Of a DNA stretch of 64,000 bases, positions 15,732-26,573 are shown one piece after another. The stretch spans positions 175,726 to 239,725 of the forward strand of contig DUDB01000047.1 of NCBI GenBank assembly GCA_012959525.1. Direction: 5' to 3'. The notes beneath the pieces are model-generated. The model was given only the letters and a program-made list of their open reading frames with translations. It was not told where the DNA came from and made no database searches. This stretch comes from Planctomycetota bacterium. Its GTDB lineage: Bacteria; Planctomycetota; UBA1135; GCA-002686595. The position numbers were made by a program, and so were the translations under genes. The stretch's first letter is position 1, and the number at the start of each line of letters is the position of its first letter.

Positions 15732-18278
15732 ATGGCGTTTGTCGCCTGGTCGCCCATGGAGTTACCCCACACCGCCCAATCTGCAGCGCACGCACCCTCG
15801 CGGCGCGCCTGGATCCTGCTCGCAGTGGCGACCCTGGCTCTGCAGTTCGGCACGTGGATCAATCTCGAGGGCTACCAGCTCGCCGACTCCGTGGAGTACA
15901 TGGAGCGAGCGCAGGCCGTGGTGCGCAACCAATCGGTGATCGACTCCCAGCAGATCCGCTCGTTCGGGTTCTCCGCTCTGCTGGCGCCACTGTTCCTGGC
16001 TGCGGATCTACTGGGCATTGAGGACCTCCAGCCGGTCGTCGCAACGATCCGCCTGCTGCAGATGGGGTTGGGCCTGCTCCTGGTCCTGATCGCCGTGCGG
16101 ATCGGAAAAGCCCTTGGAGGGCCCTGGACGGGATTCGGGGCCGGTTTGGCGCTGGCCACCAACCCCACGTTTCTACGCTTTTCGATCTCCCCAGTGGCAG
16201 GAGTGAGCGCCGCCATCTGCGTGGGCCTCGGGGTCCTGGAGCTACTCGAACCCCCCGACAAGAAGCGCGGAAAGTGGGCGGGCCTGTGGCTCGGCCTTGC
16301 CCTTTGGATGGCCTACAAGACGATCCCCATAACGGCCGCCCTGGTCCTGATGGTGATCCTGCGTGAGCGCCGTCGCAGCCTGGCGATCCTGCGCCCCATG
16401 GCACTCACCTTCACCTTGGCCGTGATCCTCCAGGTGGCCATGGACCGCGTAGCCTACGGGGCGTGGGGCGCGAGCCTGGTGGCCTATCTGGGTGAGAACG
16501 TGCTGGGCATCCTGGCCCGCCTCGCCATTCAGCTCGGCAAGGCGAACTGGGCCGACAGCATGTACCTCTGGTACTACTCGGACGTATTCACCGACCCGCT
16601 GACGACGAACCGCGTGCTTGCAGCCGCTCAGGACCCCACGTGGTACTGGACGAACCTGTTCACCTTTGCCGTACCTCCTGTCGTCCTGCTGGCTCTGGTC
16701 GGAGTGGGCCGCGCACTGCTGCGCGCCACCTGGACGTCCAGCCTGCTGCTGGTGGCGGGAGCGCTGAACATCTACCTCTTCTCCCAAAAGGGCGCCAAGG
16801 ACTTCCGCCTCTGGCTGCCCTTGTTACCCATACTCGCGCCTCTCGTGGGCTGGGGACTGGACGCCGTCCTGGAGGCCTGTCGCGGGAGGATCTCCAAGAG
16901 ATCCCTGGCCGCTGCCACCCTCATCGGGACGGCGCTGCTCTCGGTGAACGCCCAGGACAAGGTGAACACCCGCAAGTTCGGCGGGTTCTGGCGCGCCATG
17001 GACTACGTGCGAGAACAGGTGGACGCCGGGTACAAGCCCATTCCCTTCATCGTCGATCACTACGTCGACGAAGAGACCCATGCCCTCAATCGAGGTCGGG
17101 TCCGGGTGGCCAGCGCCTATCACTGGAGCGTGTTCGGTCGCGAGGGGCCGGATCTGAACCTGATCAAGCTGCCCAATCAGCTGGACGGTTGGACGCATCT
17201 GCCCCCGCAGGTGCAGGCGGATAATGTGATCCCAGCCCTGGACCGGCTGGACTGGTTGATCGTCCACGGCCCCCTTCTCACCTCAGGGGGCCATGAGACG
17301 CTGATGCACTTCGTGAACTCCTGGTACACGGTCGAGGCCATTTTCTGGGATCCACAGGTCCACGAGAGCATCGGGCCCGTGTACGTCCTGCGGCACAAGC
17401 GCGACCAGGGCTTCGATCCGACACGCCCGACCTTTTACGAGCTTCTACGCGGTCCCCGGATGCTCGGCGCCCGGGATCTCTTCGGAGTCCTTGAACAGAT
17501 CCTGACCCTGCGCACGCCCGCGGGCCAACGTGCCCTCACGTACTGGATCGCCGAGTGCGTCCGCCAAAGGCTAGGGTTCGGCGATCACATGCGTCTCATT
17601 CGACCGTCCCTGAACGAGGAGCTGTGGATACTGGGATCGACCTACGAGACCATGCCCGGAGATGGGCTGGGTTGGTTGACGACCTACATGTTCGTCTGGG
17701 CTCCCATGCTTGCGGACTACAGTTTCGTGGATCGGCTGACGACGGTCGGTGCAGGCCCTGACGCACCAGTGTGGGAGAATCGCCACCTGCCCGCCTACGG
17801 GGTCAAGCGCATCAACACCCTGGGTTCGGGCACGCTGGTGCGCGAGAGTTGGCCGGTACTCGCCAGCGCGAATACCGGGGACTGGGCGAACCTCGGCCCC
17901 GCCATCGGTGGCTCCTATCGCGACGGGGAGGTCATCCCGGTGGAGCACTGGACCGGGGCCTTCACTTTCTTCTGGGCCTGCGACGAGTGTGGCAAGGAAG
18001 CCTCCCCCGACCCCACAGTGCCTCACAACTGCAATGGAATCCTCTGGCCTGGGCCGGGAGCCCACATGGGCGTCTCAGGAAATCTGAAGCGGGCGCGATT
18101 CGGCAGCCAGAAGTTCACTCGCGACACACCCCCGGAATCACGGCGCGGAGCGGCGGCAGACTGGCGCTGGAGCGAAGATGGGTTAACGAATGTGGGACGG
18201 TTCTTTCTGCCCGTCCAAGAGGGCCCCCACTTCGAGAGGCTGAAAAGCGCAGAGGAAGCTGGGTCGCCCACGGACTGA
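15732..18278 (+). CDS. Large polytopic glycosyltransferase-like membrane protein
   Basis: 848 residues. Starts at ATG 15732 or 15756 are both possible; no strong ribosome-binding site separates them. The N-terminal ~430 residues contain about ten hydrophobic helices. The first loop carries the acidic LADSVEYMERAQA segment (about 50-62), as in GT39/GT83/ArnT-like enzymes, which use an Asp there. Helices continue with GFGAGLALATNPTFLRF. The C-terminal ~400 residues are soluble. They contain a segment with C-x2-C (WACDECGKEASPD) and look specific to this protein. Inference: transfers sugar from a polyprenyl-phosphate donor to an envelope acceptor. The annotation rests on topology and the acidic loop only. 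Confidence 0.65.
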   Translation: MAFVAWSPMELPHTAQSAAHAPSRRAWILLAVATLALQFGTWINLEGYQLADSVEYMERAQAVVRNQSVIDSQQIRSFGFSALLAPLFLAADLLGIEDLQPVVATIRLLQMGLGLLLVLIAVRIGKALGGPWTGFGAGLALATNPTFLRFSISPVAGVSAAICVGLGVLELLEPPDKKRGKWAGLWLGLALWMAYKTIPITAALVLMVILRERRRSLAILRPMALTFTLAVILQVAMDRVAYGAWGASLVAYLGENVLGILARLAIQLGKANWADSMYLWYYSDVFTDPLTTNRVLAAAQDPTWYWTNLFTFAVPPVVLLALVGVGRALLRATWTSSLLLVAGALNIYLFSQKGAKDFRLWLPLLPILAPLVGWGLDAVLEACRGRISKRSLAAATLIGTALLSVNAQDKVNTRKFGGFWRAMDYVREQVDAGYKPIPFIVDHYVDEETHALNRGRVRVASAYHWSVFGREGPDLNLIKLPNQLDGWTHLPPQVQADNVIPALDRLDWLIVHGPLLTSGGHETLMHFVNSWYTVEAIFWDPQVHESIGPVYVLRHKRDQGFDPTRPTFYELLRGPRMLGARDLFGVLEQILTLRTPAGQRALTYWIAECVRQRLGFGDHMRLIRPSLNEELWILGSTYETMPGDGLGWLTTYMFVWAPMLADYSFVDRLTTVGAGPDAPVWENRHLPAYGVKRINTLGSGTLVRESWPVLASANTGDWANLGPAIGGSYRDGEVIPVEHWTGAFTFFWACDECGKEASPDPTVPHNCNGILWPGPGAHMGVSGNLKRARFGSQKFTRDTPPESRRGAAADWRWSEDGLTNVGRFFLPVQEGPHFERLKSAEEAGSPTD

Positions 18279-18434
18279 GACCCGATTGAAACCGCCTTGC
18301 GGTGTCACCGCGGCGTTTTGGAGCCGGACGCCTTGAGGCTCGGAGGCCCTGTGGATAGAGTCCGCCGAAGCCGGATTGCCCATGATTGGGGTGGATTGGG
18401 CCCACGGAGAGCCATCGCCCCCACCGTCTGCATC

Positions 18435-19001
18435 ATGTACTGCATCCCAAGATCAACCGCGGCCAGAACCCTCCTCACCCTCGGCGCCCTCACTCTGGGC
18501 CTCTCCTGCGCGGGCAATACCAAGCGCGCCTCCATGCCGGAAGTGTCTGGCCATCCCACGAATATCACTTTCAGGGACTATCGCAGCGGAATCGTCCTGA
18601 CACTCATCAACGACAGCATGTTGGTCGAAATGAACGTGGCGGGAGAGAACGTCACCTTGCGACGGGCAGCCTATCACTCCCAACTCGACCGACCGGCCAG
18701 TGCCAAGGTTACCGATGACGTGTACGTCGCAGGTCTCCTGAAGGCCTTCGACGAGTGGGGTTATTTCGGGCTGGCCAGCGCCGGGCTGGCACCTGAAAGA
18801 GCAGGTGAGGCAAGCAGCAGCATTGAGGTTTCCAAGGACGGCCGCAGCCAGCACATACTCTTCAGCGCCCGGCTTTCCCGCTCGAGCCAAGAGGCCTATC
18901 AGGACTGCAACAAGCTCTTCAGGGAGATGCACAACCGCGTCGCCCAGTGGCGCTCAGCCAGTTCGATTCCGACGGTGACCACCAAAGTCCGCGGGCGGTA
19001 A
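18435..19001 (+). CDS. Putative lipoprotein, unknown
   Basis: 188 residues from the ATG at 18435, chosen because it opens a lipoprotein signal peptide: a basic start, then TLLTLGALTLGLSC with the lipobox Cys at about residue 26. The open frame further upstream lacks coding character. The mature protein is a mixed alpha/beta domain without a family I recognise (segments ITFRDYRSGIVLTLINDSM and KAFDEWGYFGLAS). A GYFGLA-type helix and a C-terminal coiled segment are visible. It lies 8 bp before kdsB and is probably in the same transcript. Confidence 0.65.
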   Translation: MYCIPRSTAARTLLTLGALTLGLSCAGNTKRASMPEVSGHPTNITFRDYRSGIVLTLINDSMLVEMNVAGENVTLRRAAYHSQLDRPASAKVTDDVYVAGLLKAFDEWGYFGLASAGLAPERAGEASSSIEVSKDGRSQHILFSARLSRSSQEAYQDCNKLFREMHNRVAQWRSASSIPTVTTKVRGR

Positions 19002-19009
19002 CGCTACAC

Positions 19010-21933
<2,924 letters not shown>

Positions 21934-21937
<4 letters not shown>

Positions 21938-23103
21938 CGGTAGGCGGGAAGGTCCGTCAGTCCGTGGCCCACGGCCAGGGTGTGGATGTCGTGGGTTCCT
22001 TCGTAGGTGATCACGGACTCCAGGTTCAACATGTGGCGGCCCACCTGGTACTCCAGGCTGATGCCGTTTGCCCCGAGCATGTCGCGGCAAGTGCGAGCGA
22101 CTTCCAATGCCATGTGTACGTTGTTGCGTTTCGCCATGGAGATCTGGTTGGGTGTCACCTTACCCTCGTCCTTCAGGCGCCCGAGGCGCAGAGCCAGGAG
22201 CTGGCCCTTGGTGATTTCAGTGGCCATGTCGACCAACTTCTTCTGCGCCAGCTGGAATCCAGCCAGAGGCTTGTCGAAGACGATGCGCTGCTTGGAGTAG
22301 GAGAGGGCCTCGTCAAAGCAGGCGTATGCCGCGCCCAAACCACCCCACGCGATACCAAAGCGCGCGGAGGACAGACACTTCAAGGGAGCCTTCAAGCCAA
22401 CGGCATCGGGCAGGCGCATGGAATCAGGAACGCGTACGTCCTCGAGCACCAGTTCGGAGGTGATGGAGGCCCGCAGGCTCCACTTGTGCTTCTGCTCGGG
22501 CGCGCTGAAGCCCGGCAGATCCGTCGGCACGACAAACCCCCGGATGCCCTCCTCCGCGCGTGCCCAGACTATTGCCACCTGGGACACCGTGCCGTTGGTG
22601 ATCCACATCTTGCGACCATTCAAGATCCAGTCGTCGCCATCCCGACGGGCCGTGGTGAGCATGCCGCCGGGGTTCGATCCGAAGTCCGGCTCGGTTAGGC
22701 CAAAGCAACCGATCACTTCGGCGCAGGCGAGACGTGGAAGCCACTCACTCTTCTGCTCCTCGGAGCCGAAAGCCAAGATGGGAAACATGACCAGGGAGCC
22801 TTGCACCGAGACGAAGGATCGCAGGCCTGAGTCGCCCCGCTCAAGCTCCTGGCAGATGAGACCGTAGCTGACGTTGTTCAGGCCCGCTCCGCCATATTCT
22901 GCGGGAACAGTGGGACCGAACACCCCGAGCTCGGCCAGCTCGGGAATGAGATCCGAGGGGAAAGTACCGTTCTCGAAGTGCTCCGCGATGACCGGCAGGA
23001 ATCGATCCCCCACCCAGGAACGCACGGCGTCCCGCACCATGCACTCCTCCTCGGAGTACTGATCCTCTGTATCGAAAAAGTCGAGTTGGGTGAAAGCGTC
23101 CAT
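21934..23103 (-). CDS. gcdH: Acyl-CoA dehydrogenase, glutaryl-CoA dehydrogenase type
   Basis: 389 residues. The sequence follows the glutaryl-CoA dehydrogenase pattern: GDSGLRSFVSVQGSLVMFPI (about 91-110) carries the Arg typical of GcdH substrate binding, then IGCFGLTEPDFGSNPGGM (about 131-148), WILNGRKMWITNG (about 159-171), and the catalytic Glu in VITYEGTHDIHTL near residue 370. It would oxidise and decarboxylate glutaryl-CoA to crotonyl-CoA with FAD, passing electrons to an ETF not seen here. Other lysine or tryptophan catabolic genes are absent, so the pathway is an inference. The GSDP of many homologues is GSNP here. Confidence 0.88.
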
Positions 23104-23320
23104 ATGTGACCCGGCTCCGTGGTCGGGGGGATAACGAGGGAGGGGTCCGTGCGATGGTCCAAAATGGCCGCCAGGGGTGCTCCCGGGAGATATGGGTGGA
23201 TTCTAGGCGCAGACCCCCAGGGTGCAAACCTGTGCACGTAGAACCGCCCCCACAGAACTCGACCGAATTGTCCTGATTCGCCCTGACACGCGTGCCTAAT
23301 CCGGCGCAGAATCTGACCCC

Positions 23321-24991
23321 ATGCCTCGCTACACAGTCACCAGCGCCCTGCCCTACGCCAATGGACCCATCCACTTCGGCCACGTGGCTGGGGCCTATCT
23401 GCCTGCCGATCTCTACGTGCGCACCTTGCGCATGCTGGGAGAGGAGGTGGCATTCATCTGCGGAACCGACGAGTACGGGGTCGCCATCACCCTGGGCGCA
23501 GAGAAAGCAGGCGTGCCCTACGACGAATACGTGGCCGGTTGGCACGACACCATCCGCGGCACCTTCGAGGCCCTGAGCATCGAGTTTGACATATGGTCGG
23601 GAACGAGCCGCTGTGCAGATCACACAGCGACGGCACAGGAGTTTTTCCGAACCCTCGACGAAGCTGGCTATCTAACTCGCCGAGAAGTCGAGCAGCTGTA
23701 CTGCGCCACCGACAACATGTTCCTGGCTGACCGCTACATCGGCGGCACCTGCTATGAGTGTGGGCACGCGGAGGCACGCGGCGACGAGTGCCCCGCCTGC
23801 GGCACGTGGATCGCGCCGCTGCGCCTCCTCGATCCAAGCTGCAAGATCTGTGGAGGCACGCCCGAAAAACGCCCCACGACCCACTGGTACCTGAACCTAC
23901 CCAAGTTGCGCGACGAGCACATTGGCGAGTGGATCGAGAAGCACGAGTGGAAGCCAAACGTCTCTACCTTCATCAAGAACCTGCTCAAGGACGTACCGGA
24001 GCGTGCCATCACCCGCGACATGAGCTGGGGGGTGCCCTTGCCGGCCGAGTACGCGGATAAGGGCGGCGAAGGAAAGGTGCTGTACGTCTGGTTCGATGCG
24101 CCCATCGGCTACATCTCCTTCACCAAGGAACTCTGTGCTCAGCGGGGCGATCCGGACGGTTGGGAGAAGTGGTGGAAAGGCGACGATGTGCGCCTGGTGC
24201 ACTTCTTGGGCAAGGACAACATCCCCTTCCACTGCATGGTCTTCCCGTCCATGCTTCATGGATCGCAGCAGGGCTACACCTTGCCGTGGCAGGTCCCCGC
24301 CAACGAGTTCTACAACCTAGAAGGCGGCAAGTTCTCCACGTCAGAGGGTCGCACGCTGGATACAGCAGATCTGTTCGAACGCTACGAGTCGGACGCCCTG
24401 CGCTTCTACATCATCAGCACGCTGCCCGAGACGGCCGATGCGGAGTTCAGCCTGCAGGGCTTCGTCACCGCCAACAATGCGCATCTGGCAGGCAACATCG
24501 GCAATCTGGTCACCCGTGTCCTGAAGTTCATTGCGAAGAACTACGATGGGCGAGTCCCCGATCTCAGTGAAGCCCAGCGAGCTGAGATGGATCGGGAGAT
24601 CCTGGAAGAGTGCGGCGCCTTTGGCGATCCGGCCCTGCATGCCAAGGCTTTCCAGTTCAGGCGCGCGGCCGATCAATTGGTGGCCAACGCCTCGGTGGCC
24701 AACGTCTTCATGCAGCGTCTTGAGCCTTGGGCCCTACGCAAGACAGATCCGGAGAAGGCTGCCAGCGCGCTCAACACTCTCTGCGAGTGGCTGCTCTGGC
24801 TGGCCCGATGGATGGCCCCCTTCATGCCGGGCAAGGCCCAAGAGCTGTGGGAGATGCTTGGTCAGCCAGGCCGGGTGGACGGCCAGAGTTGGCCGGGTGC
24901 ACCCGAACCGTCGACGTGGCGTCAGCTGGAAGACGGTGCAGCCCTGGGCGTTCCCGCTGCACTCTTCCCTCGCTTGGACGACCCCAGCTAG
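23321..24991 (+). CDS. metG: Methionyl-tRNA synthetase
   Basis: 556 residues. HIGH-like motif: LPYANGPIHFGHVAGAYLPA (residues 10-29). The connective peptide has zinc-type cysteines in CYECGHAEARGDECPACGTW (about 145-164) and CKICGG (about 174). The KMSKS-like motif reads GGKFSTSEGR (about 336-345), a known variant in several lineages. The anticodon-binding helical domain follows. The C-terminal tRNA-binding (EMAP-like) domain found in some MetRS proteins is absent. The stop codon lies inside the first copy of a five-fold 15-bp tandem repeat. Confidence 0.96.
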   Translation: MPRYTVTSALPYANGPIHFGHVAGAYLPADLYVRTLRMLGEEVAFICGTDEYGVAITLGAEKAGVPYDEYVAGWHDTIRGTFEALSIEFDIWSGTSRCADHTATAQEFFRTLDEAGYLTRREVEQLYCATDNMFLADRYIGGTCYECGHAEARGDECPACGTWIAPLRLLDPSCKICGGTPEKRPTTHWYLNLPKLRDEHIGEWIEKHEWKPNVSTFIKNLLKDVPERAITRDMSWGVPLPAEYADKGGEGKVLYVWFDAPIGYISFTKELCAQRGDPDGWEKWWKGDDVRLVHFLGKDNIPFHCMVFPSMLHGSQQGYTLPWQVPANEFYNLEGGKFSTSEGRTLDTADLFERYESDALRFYIISTLPETADAEFSLQGFVTANNAHLAGNIGNLVTRVLKFIAKNYDGRVPDLSEAQRAEMDREILEECGAFGDPALHAKAFQFRRAADQLVANASVANVFMQRLEPWALRKTDPEKAASALNTLCEWLLWLARWMAPFMPGKAQELWEMLGQPGRVDGQSWPGAPEPSTWRQLEDGAALGVPAALFPRLDDPS

Positions 24992-25058
24992 GTAAAGACC
25001 AGCTAGCTAAAGACCAGCTAGCTAAAGACCAGCTAGCTAAAGACCAGCTAGCTAAAGA
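24984..25058. repeat. Five-copy 15-bp tandem repeat spanning the metG stop
   Basis: Five head-to-tail copies of CCAGCTAGCTAAAGA (24984-24998, 24999-25013, 25014-25028, 25029-25043, 25044-25058); only the first differs (CTAGG for CTAGC). The metG TAG is in copy one. Because the period is 15, each copy repeats the Ser-stop codons in the same frame. Confidence 0.97.
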
Positions 25059-25063
25059 GATGA

Positions 25064-25093
25064 GGGCCGAACCTTGGTTTCAAGGTCCGGCCC
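25064..25093. terminator. Shared terminator hairpin between metG and the HU gene
   Basis: The stem GGGCCG-A-ACCTTG (25064-25076), loop GTTT and CAAGGT-C-CGGCCC (25081-25093) give 12 pairs around one A/C mismatch. It stands between two convergent genes and could serve both directions. It lacks a T-run on either side, so termination efficiency is uncertain. Confidence 0.6.
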
Positions 25094-25152
25094 CCGTGTT
25101 CACTGATTCCGGCGGCAGCCCGCAGGGAATCGTCAAAGATCAGCGCAGAGAC

Positions 25153-25422
25153 CTAGACAGATTCCTTCAGGGCCTTTCCAACCCTGAAGCCCACCCGCTT
25201 GCCCGCCTTGATAGGAATCGGGGCTCCCGTGTGGGGGTTTCTGCCCATCCGGGCCTTGCGGTCCTTCACTTCGAAGGTCCCAAAGCCCGTGATGGTCACG
25301 GATCCGTCGGCCTTGAGCCCATCCTTGACGCCGTCGAGAACCGTGTCGACCAAGCGACCGGCCTGGAGCTTCGAAGTCTGAAGCTCCCGAGCGACGTACT
25401 GAATGAGGTGGCTCTTGTTCAC
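25153..25422 (-). CDS. HU/IHF-family DNA-binding protein
   Basis: 89 residues from a GTG at 25422. It has the HU fold: N-terminal helices (HLIQYVARELQTSKLQAGRLVDTVLDGV, about 5-32), the strand VTITGFGTFEVKDRKARMGRNPHTG (about 42-66) including the conserved GFGTFE and GRNP.TG of the DNA-binding arm, and the C-terminal KRVGFRVGKALKESV. It compacts and bends DNA in the nucleoid. It lies 23 bp downstream of the lysine-rich protein on the same strand, so two nucleoid proteins probably share a transcript. Confidence 0.96.
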   Translation of the reverse strand: MNKSHLIQYVARELQTSKLQAGRLVDTVLDGVKDGLKADGSVTITGFGTFEVKDRKARMGRNPHTGAPIPIKAGKRVGFRVGKALKESV

Positions 25423-25445
25423 GCCAAGTAACTCGTTGACGCAGC

Positions 25446-25700
25446 CTAGCGGCGGCGGGCCTTCTTCTTGGCCTTCTTGCGAGCGGGCTTCTTCTTGGCG
25501 GCCTTCTTCTTAGCCTTCTTGCGTGCGGGCTTCTTCTTGGCGGCCTTCTTCTTAGCCTTCTTACGCGCAGGCTTCTTCTTGGCCTTCTTCTTGGCCTTCT
25601 TCTTAGCCTTCTTGCGTGCGGGCTTCTTCTTGGCCTTTCGTTTCGTTGCCTTCTTGCGGGTGGCCTTCTTCTTGGCCGCCTTGCGTTTCTTCTTCGCCAT
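25446..25700 (-). CDS. Lysine/alanine-rich histone H1-like protein
   Basis: 84 residues, about 60% Lys/Arg. It consists of repeats of KKKPARKKAKKKA, for example KKPARKKAKKKAAKKKPARK. In the DNA the repeat is about 42 bp with near-identical copies between about 25490 and 25620. An AAGGAG ribosome-binding site lies 8 bases before the ATG. Such proteins resemble bacterial histone-H1 homologues (Hc1/HctB, the AlgP-type C-terminus) that coat DNA through charge. Inference: a nucleoid-condensing protein that works with the adjacent HU. No folded domain is present. The repeats make its length likely to vary between strains. Confidence 0.88.
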   Translation of the reverse strand: MAKKKRKAAKKKATRKKATKRKAKKKPARKKAKKKAKKKAKKKPARKKAKKKAAKKKPARKKAKKKAAKKKPARKKAKKKARRR

Positions 25701-26127
25701 GAGAGTGGTCTCCTTGAGCCCGTAAGGGCCTGGGGGGTCTGTGTCCAGAGAGGTGCCCGGAATGGGCGTTGGACTGAACTAGGTAGGAAGACGCGACATC
25801 ACGGGCATCATCGGTGCCGACTCATGGACTCCGAACCCAAGTTCTGGGAAACTTTTTTTGAGCCCTGGCCCTTTTCAATGAGTTCTGCCCCTTCCCGCAC
25901 TGGAAGTGCTCCTTCGACCACGCGGGATCCGAGCGACTACGCAGTTATCCATGTTCGTGATTTCAATTGCGAACACGGCGTTTCCGTAGCGCCTTGAGTT
26001 ACAGGATTGTCTCCCTTACGAGCGGCAGAGCTCCCGGACGGAGGGTGGTCAAGTCCACCAAGCCCCGTCTTAAGTTTCGGTCAATCGCTCCCCAAAAAAA
26101 TGGCCTCTGGACCCCTAATTACAGGCC
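25701..26127. other. AT-richer intergenic region upstream of the H1-like gene
   Basis: 427 bp without a convincing gene. It is clearly less GC-rich than its surroundings, with AAACTTTTTTT near 25850 and an A-run at 26094-26100. The right end is the terminator of the roadblock gene. The rest probably holds the promoter of the H1-like/HU transcript. A GGTGG-TCAAGT-CCACC hairpin lies near 26045-26060. No known ncRNA family is recognised. Confidence 0.4.
26094..26127 (-). terminator. Intrinsic terminator of the roadblock/MglA operon
   Basis: On the minus strand, GGCCT and AGGCC (26123-26127 and 26102-26106 on the plus strand) form a short stem, followed after one A by seven T residues (26094-26100). 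It directly abuts the roadblock gene's stop codon. The stem is only 5 bp with a 16-base loop, so strength is moderate. Confidence 0.5.
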
Positions 26128-26553
26128 TCAGTTCCGCTCGGGTTTGAGCAACCCCGTCAGAAGTGCGCGTTCCTCATGCCAGTCATCGAGTTCGGGCGCG
26201 CTGAATGCCACGTCCCAGGAGACGAGAAGGAGGGTCTCGTGACCCATGGGCAGGACGGAGAACCCGCGTTCGTTTCCGCTCACCTTCAGGTGGGTGACCG
26301 CACCATTCCCCAAGGCAGAAAACACCTGAGCCAGGGCAGAGTAGGAGGCAGAACTCAGCGCGACCAGAAGATCGGGATCCTGGGTGGATAGATCACCTGA
26401 CGCCGCGATGGGGTGGCCCGCTGCGTCGATCACCATGGATCCCGCAACCCCCCCGCGTCTCAGCAGACCCTCAAGGCACGCTTGGATCTCCTCCGATTGA
26501 GCGGCGTGCCGCTCACGGTGCTGTCTTCGAAATTCCTGGTCCAGGTGACTCAT
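26128..26553 (-). CDS. Roadblock/LC7-type protein, MglB-like
   Basis: 141 residues from the ATG at 26553. The core fits the roadblock/LC7 fold: IQACLEGLLRRGGVAGSMVIDAAGHPIAASG (about 23-53) is the typical strand-turn-strand opening ('gv.gavvvd.dG..la..g'). A helix ALSSASYSALAQVFSALG and two further strands follow (THLKVSGNERGFSVLPMGHETLLLVSW). Roadblock proteins such as MglB bind MglA-type GTPases and regulate their nucleotide cycle. It is encoded 20 bp after the MglA-like gene, which supports the partnership. An N-terminal polar extension of about 20 residues is present. Confidence 0.85.
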   Translation of the reverse strand: MSHLDQEFRRQHRERHAAQSEEIQACLEGLLRRGGVAGSMVIDAAGHPIAASGDLSTQDPDLLVALSSASYSALAQVFSALGNGAVTHLKVSGNERGFSVLPMGHETLLLVSWDVAFSAPELDDWHEERALLTGLLKPERN

Positions 26554-26573
26554 GGTGAAAGTTTCCAGAGCCC

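Noticed and set aside
24727-25431. Plus-strand frame with KDQLA repeats after metG
   Set aside because: It is a shifted reading of the 15-bp tandem repeat plus the antisense of the HU gene. No start signal or domain.
25468-25725. Phe/Leu/Ala-rich frame antisense to the H1-like gene
   Set aside because: Complement of AAG/GCC codons. The minus-strand gene has a clear ribosome-binding site.
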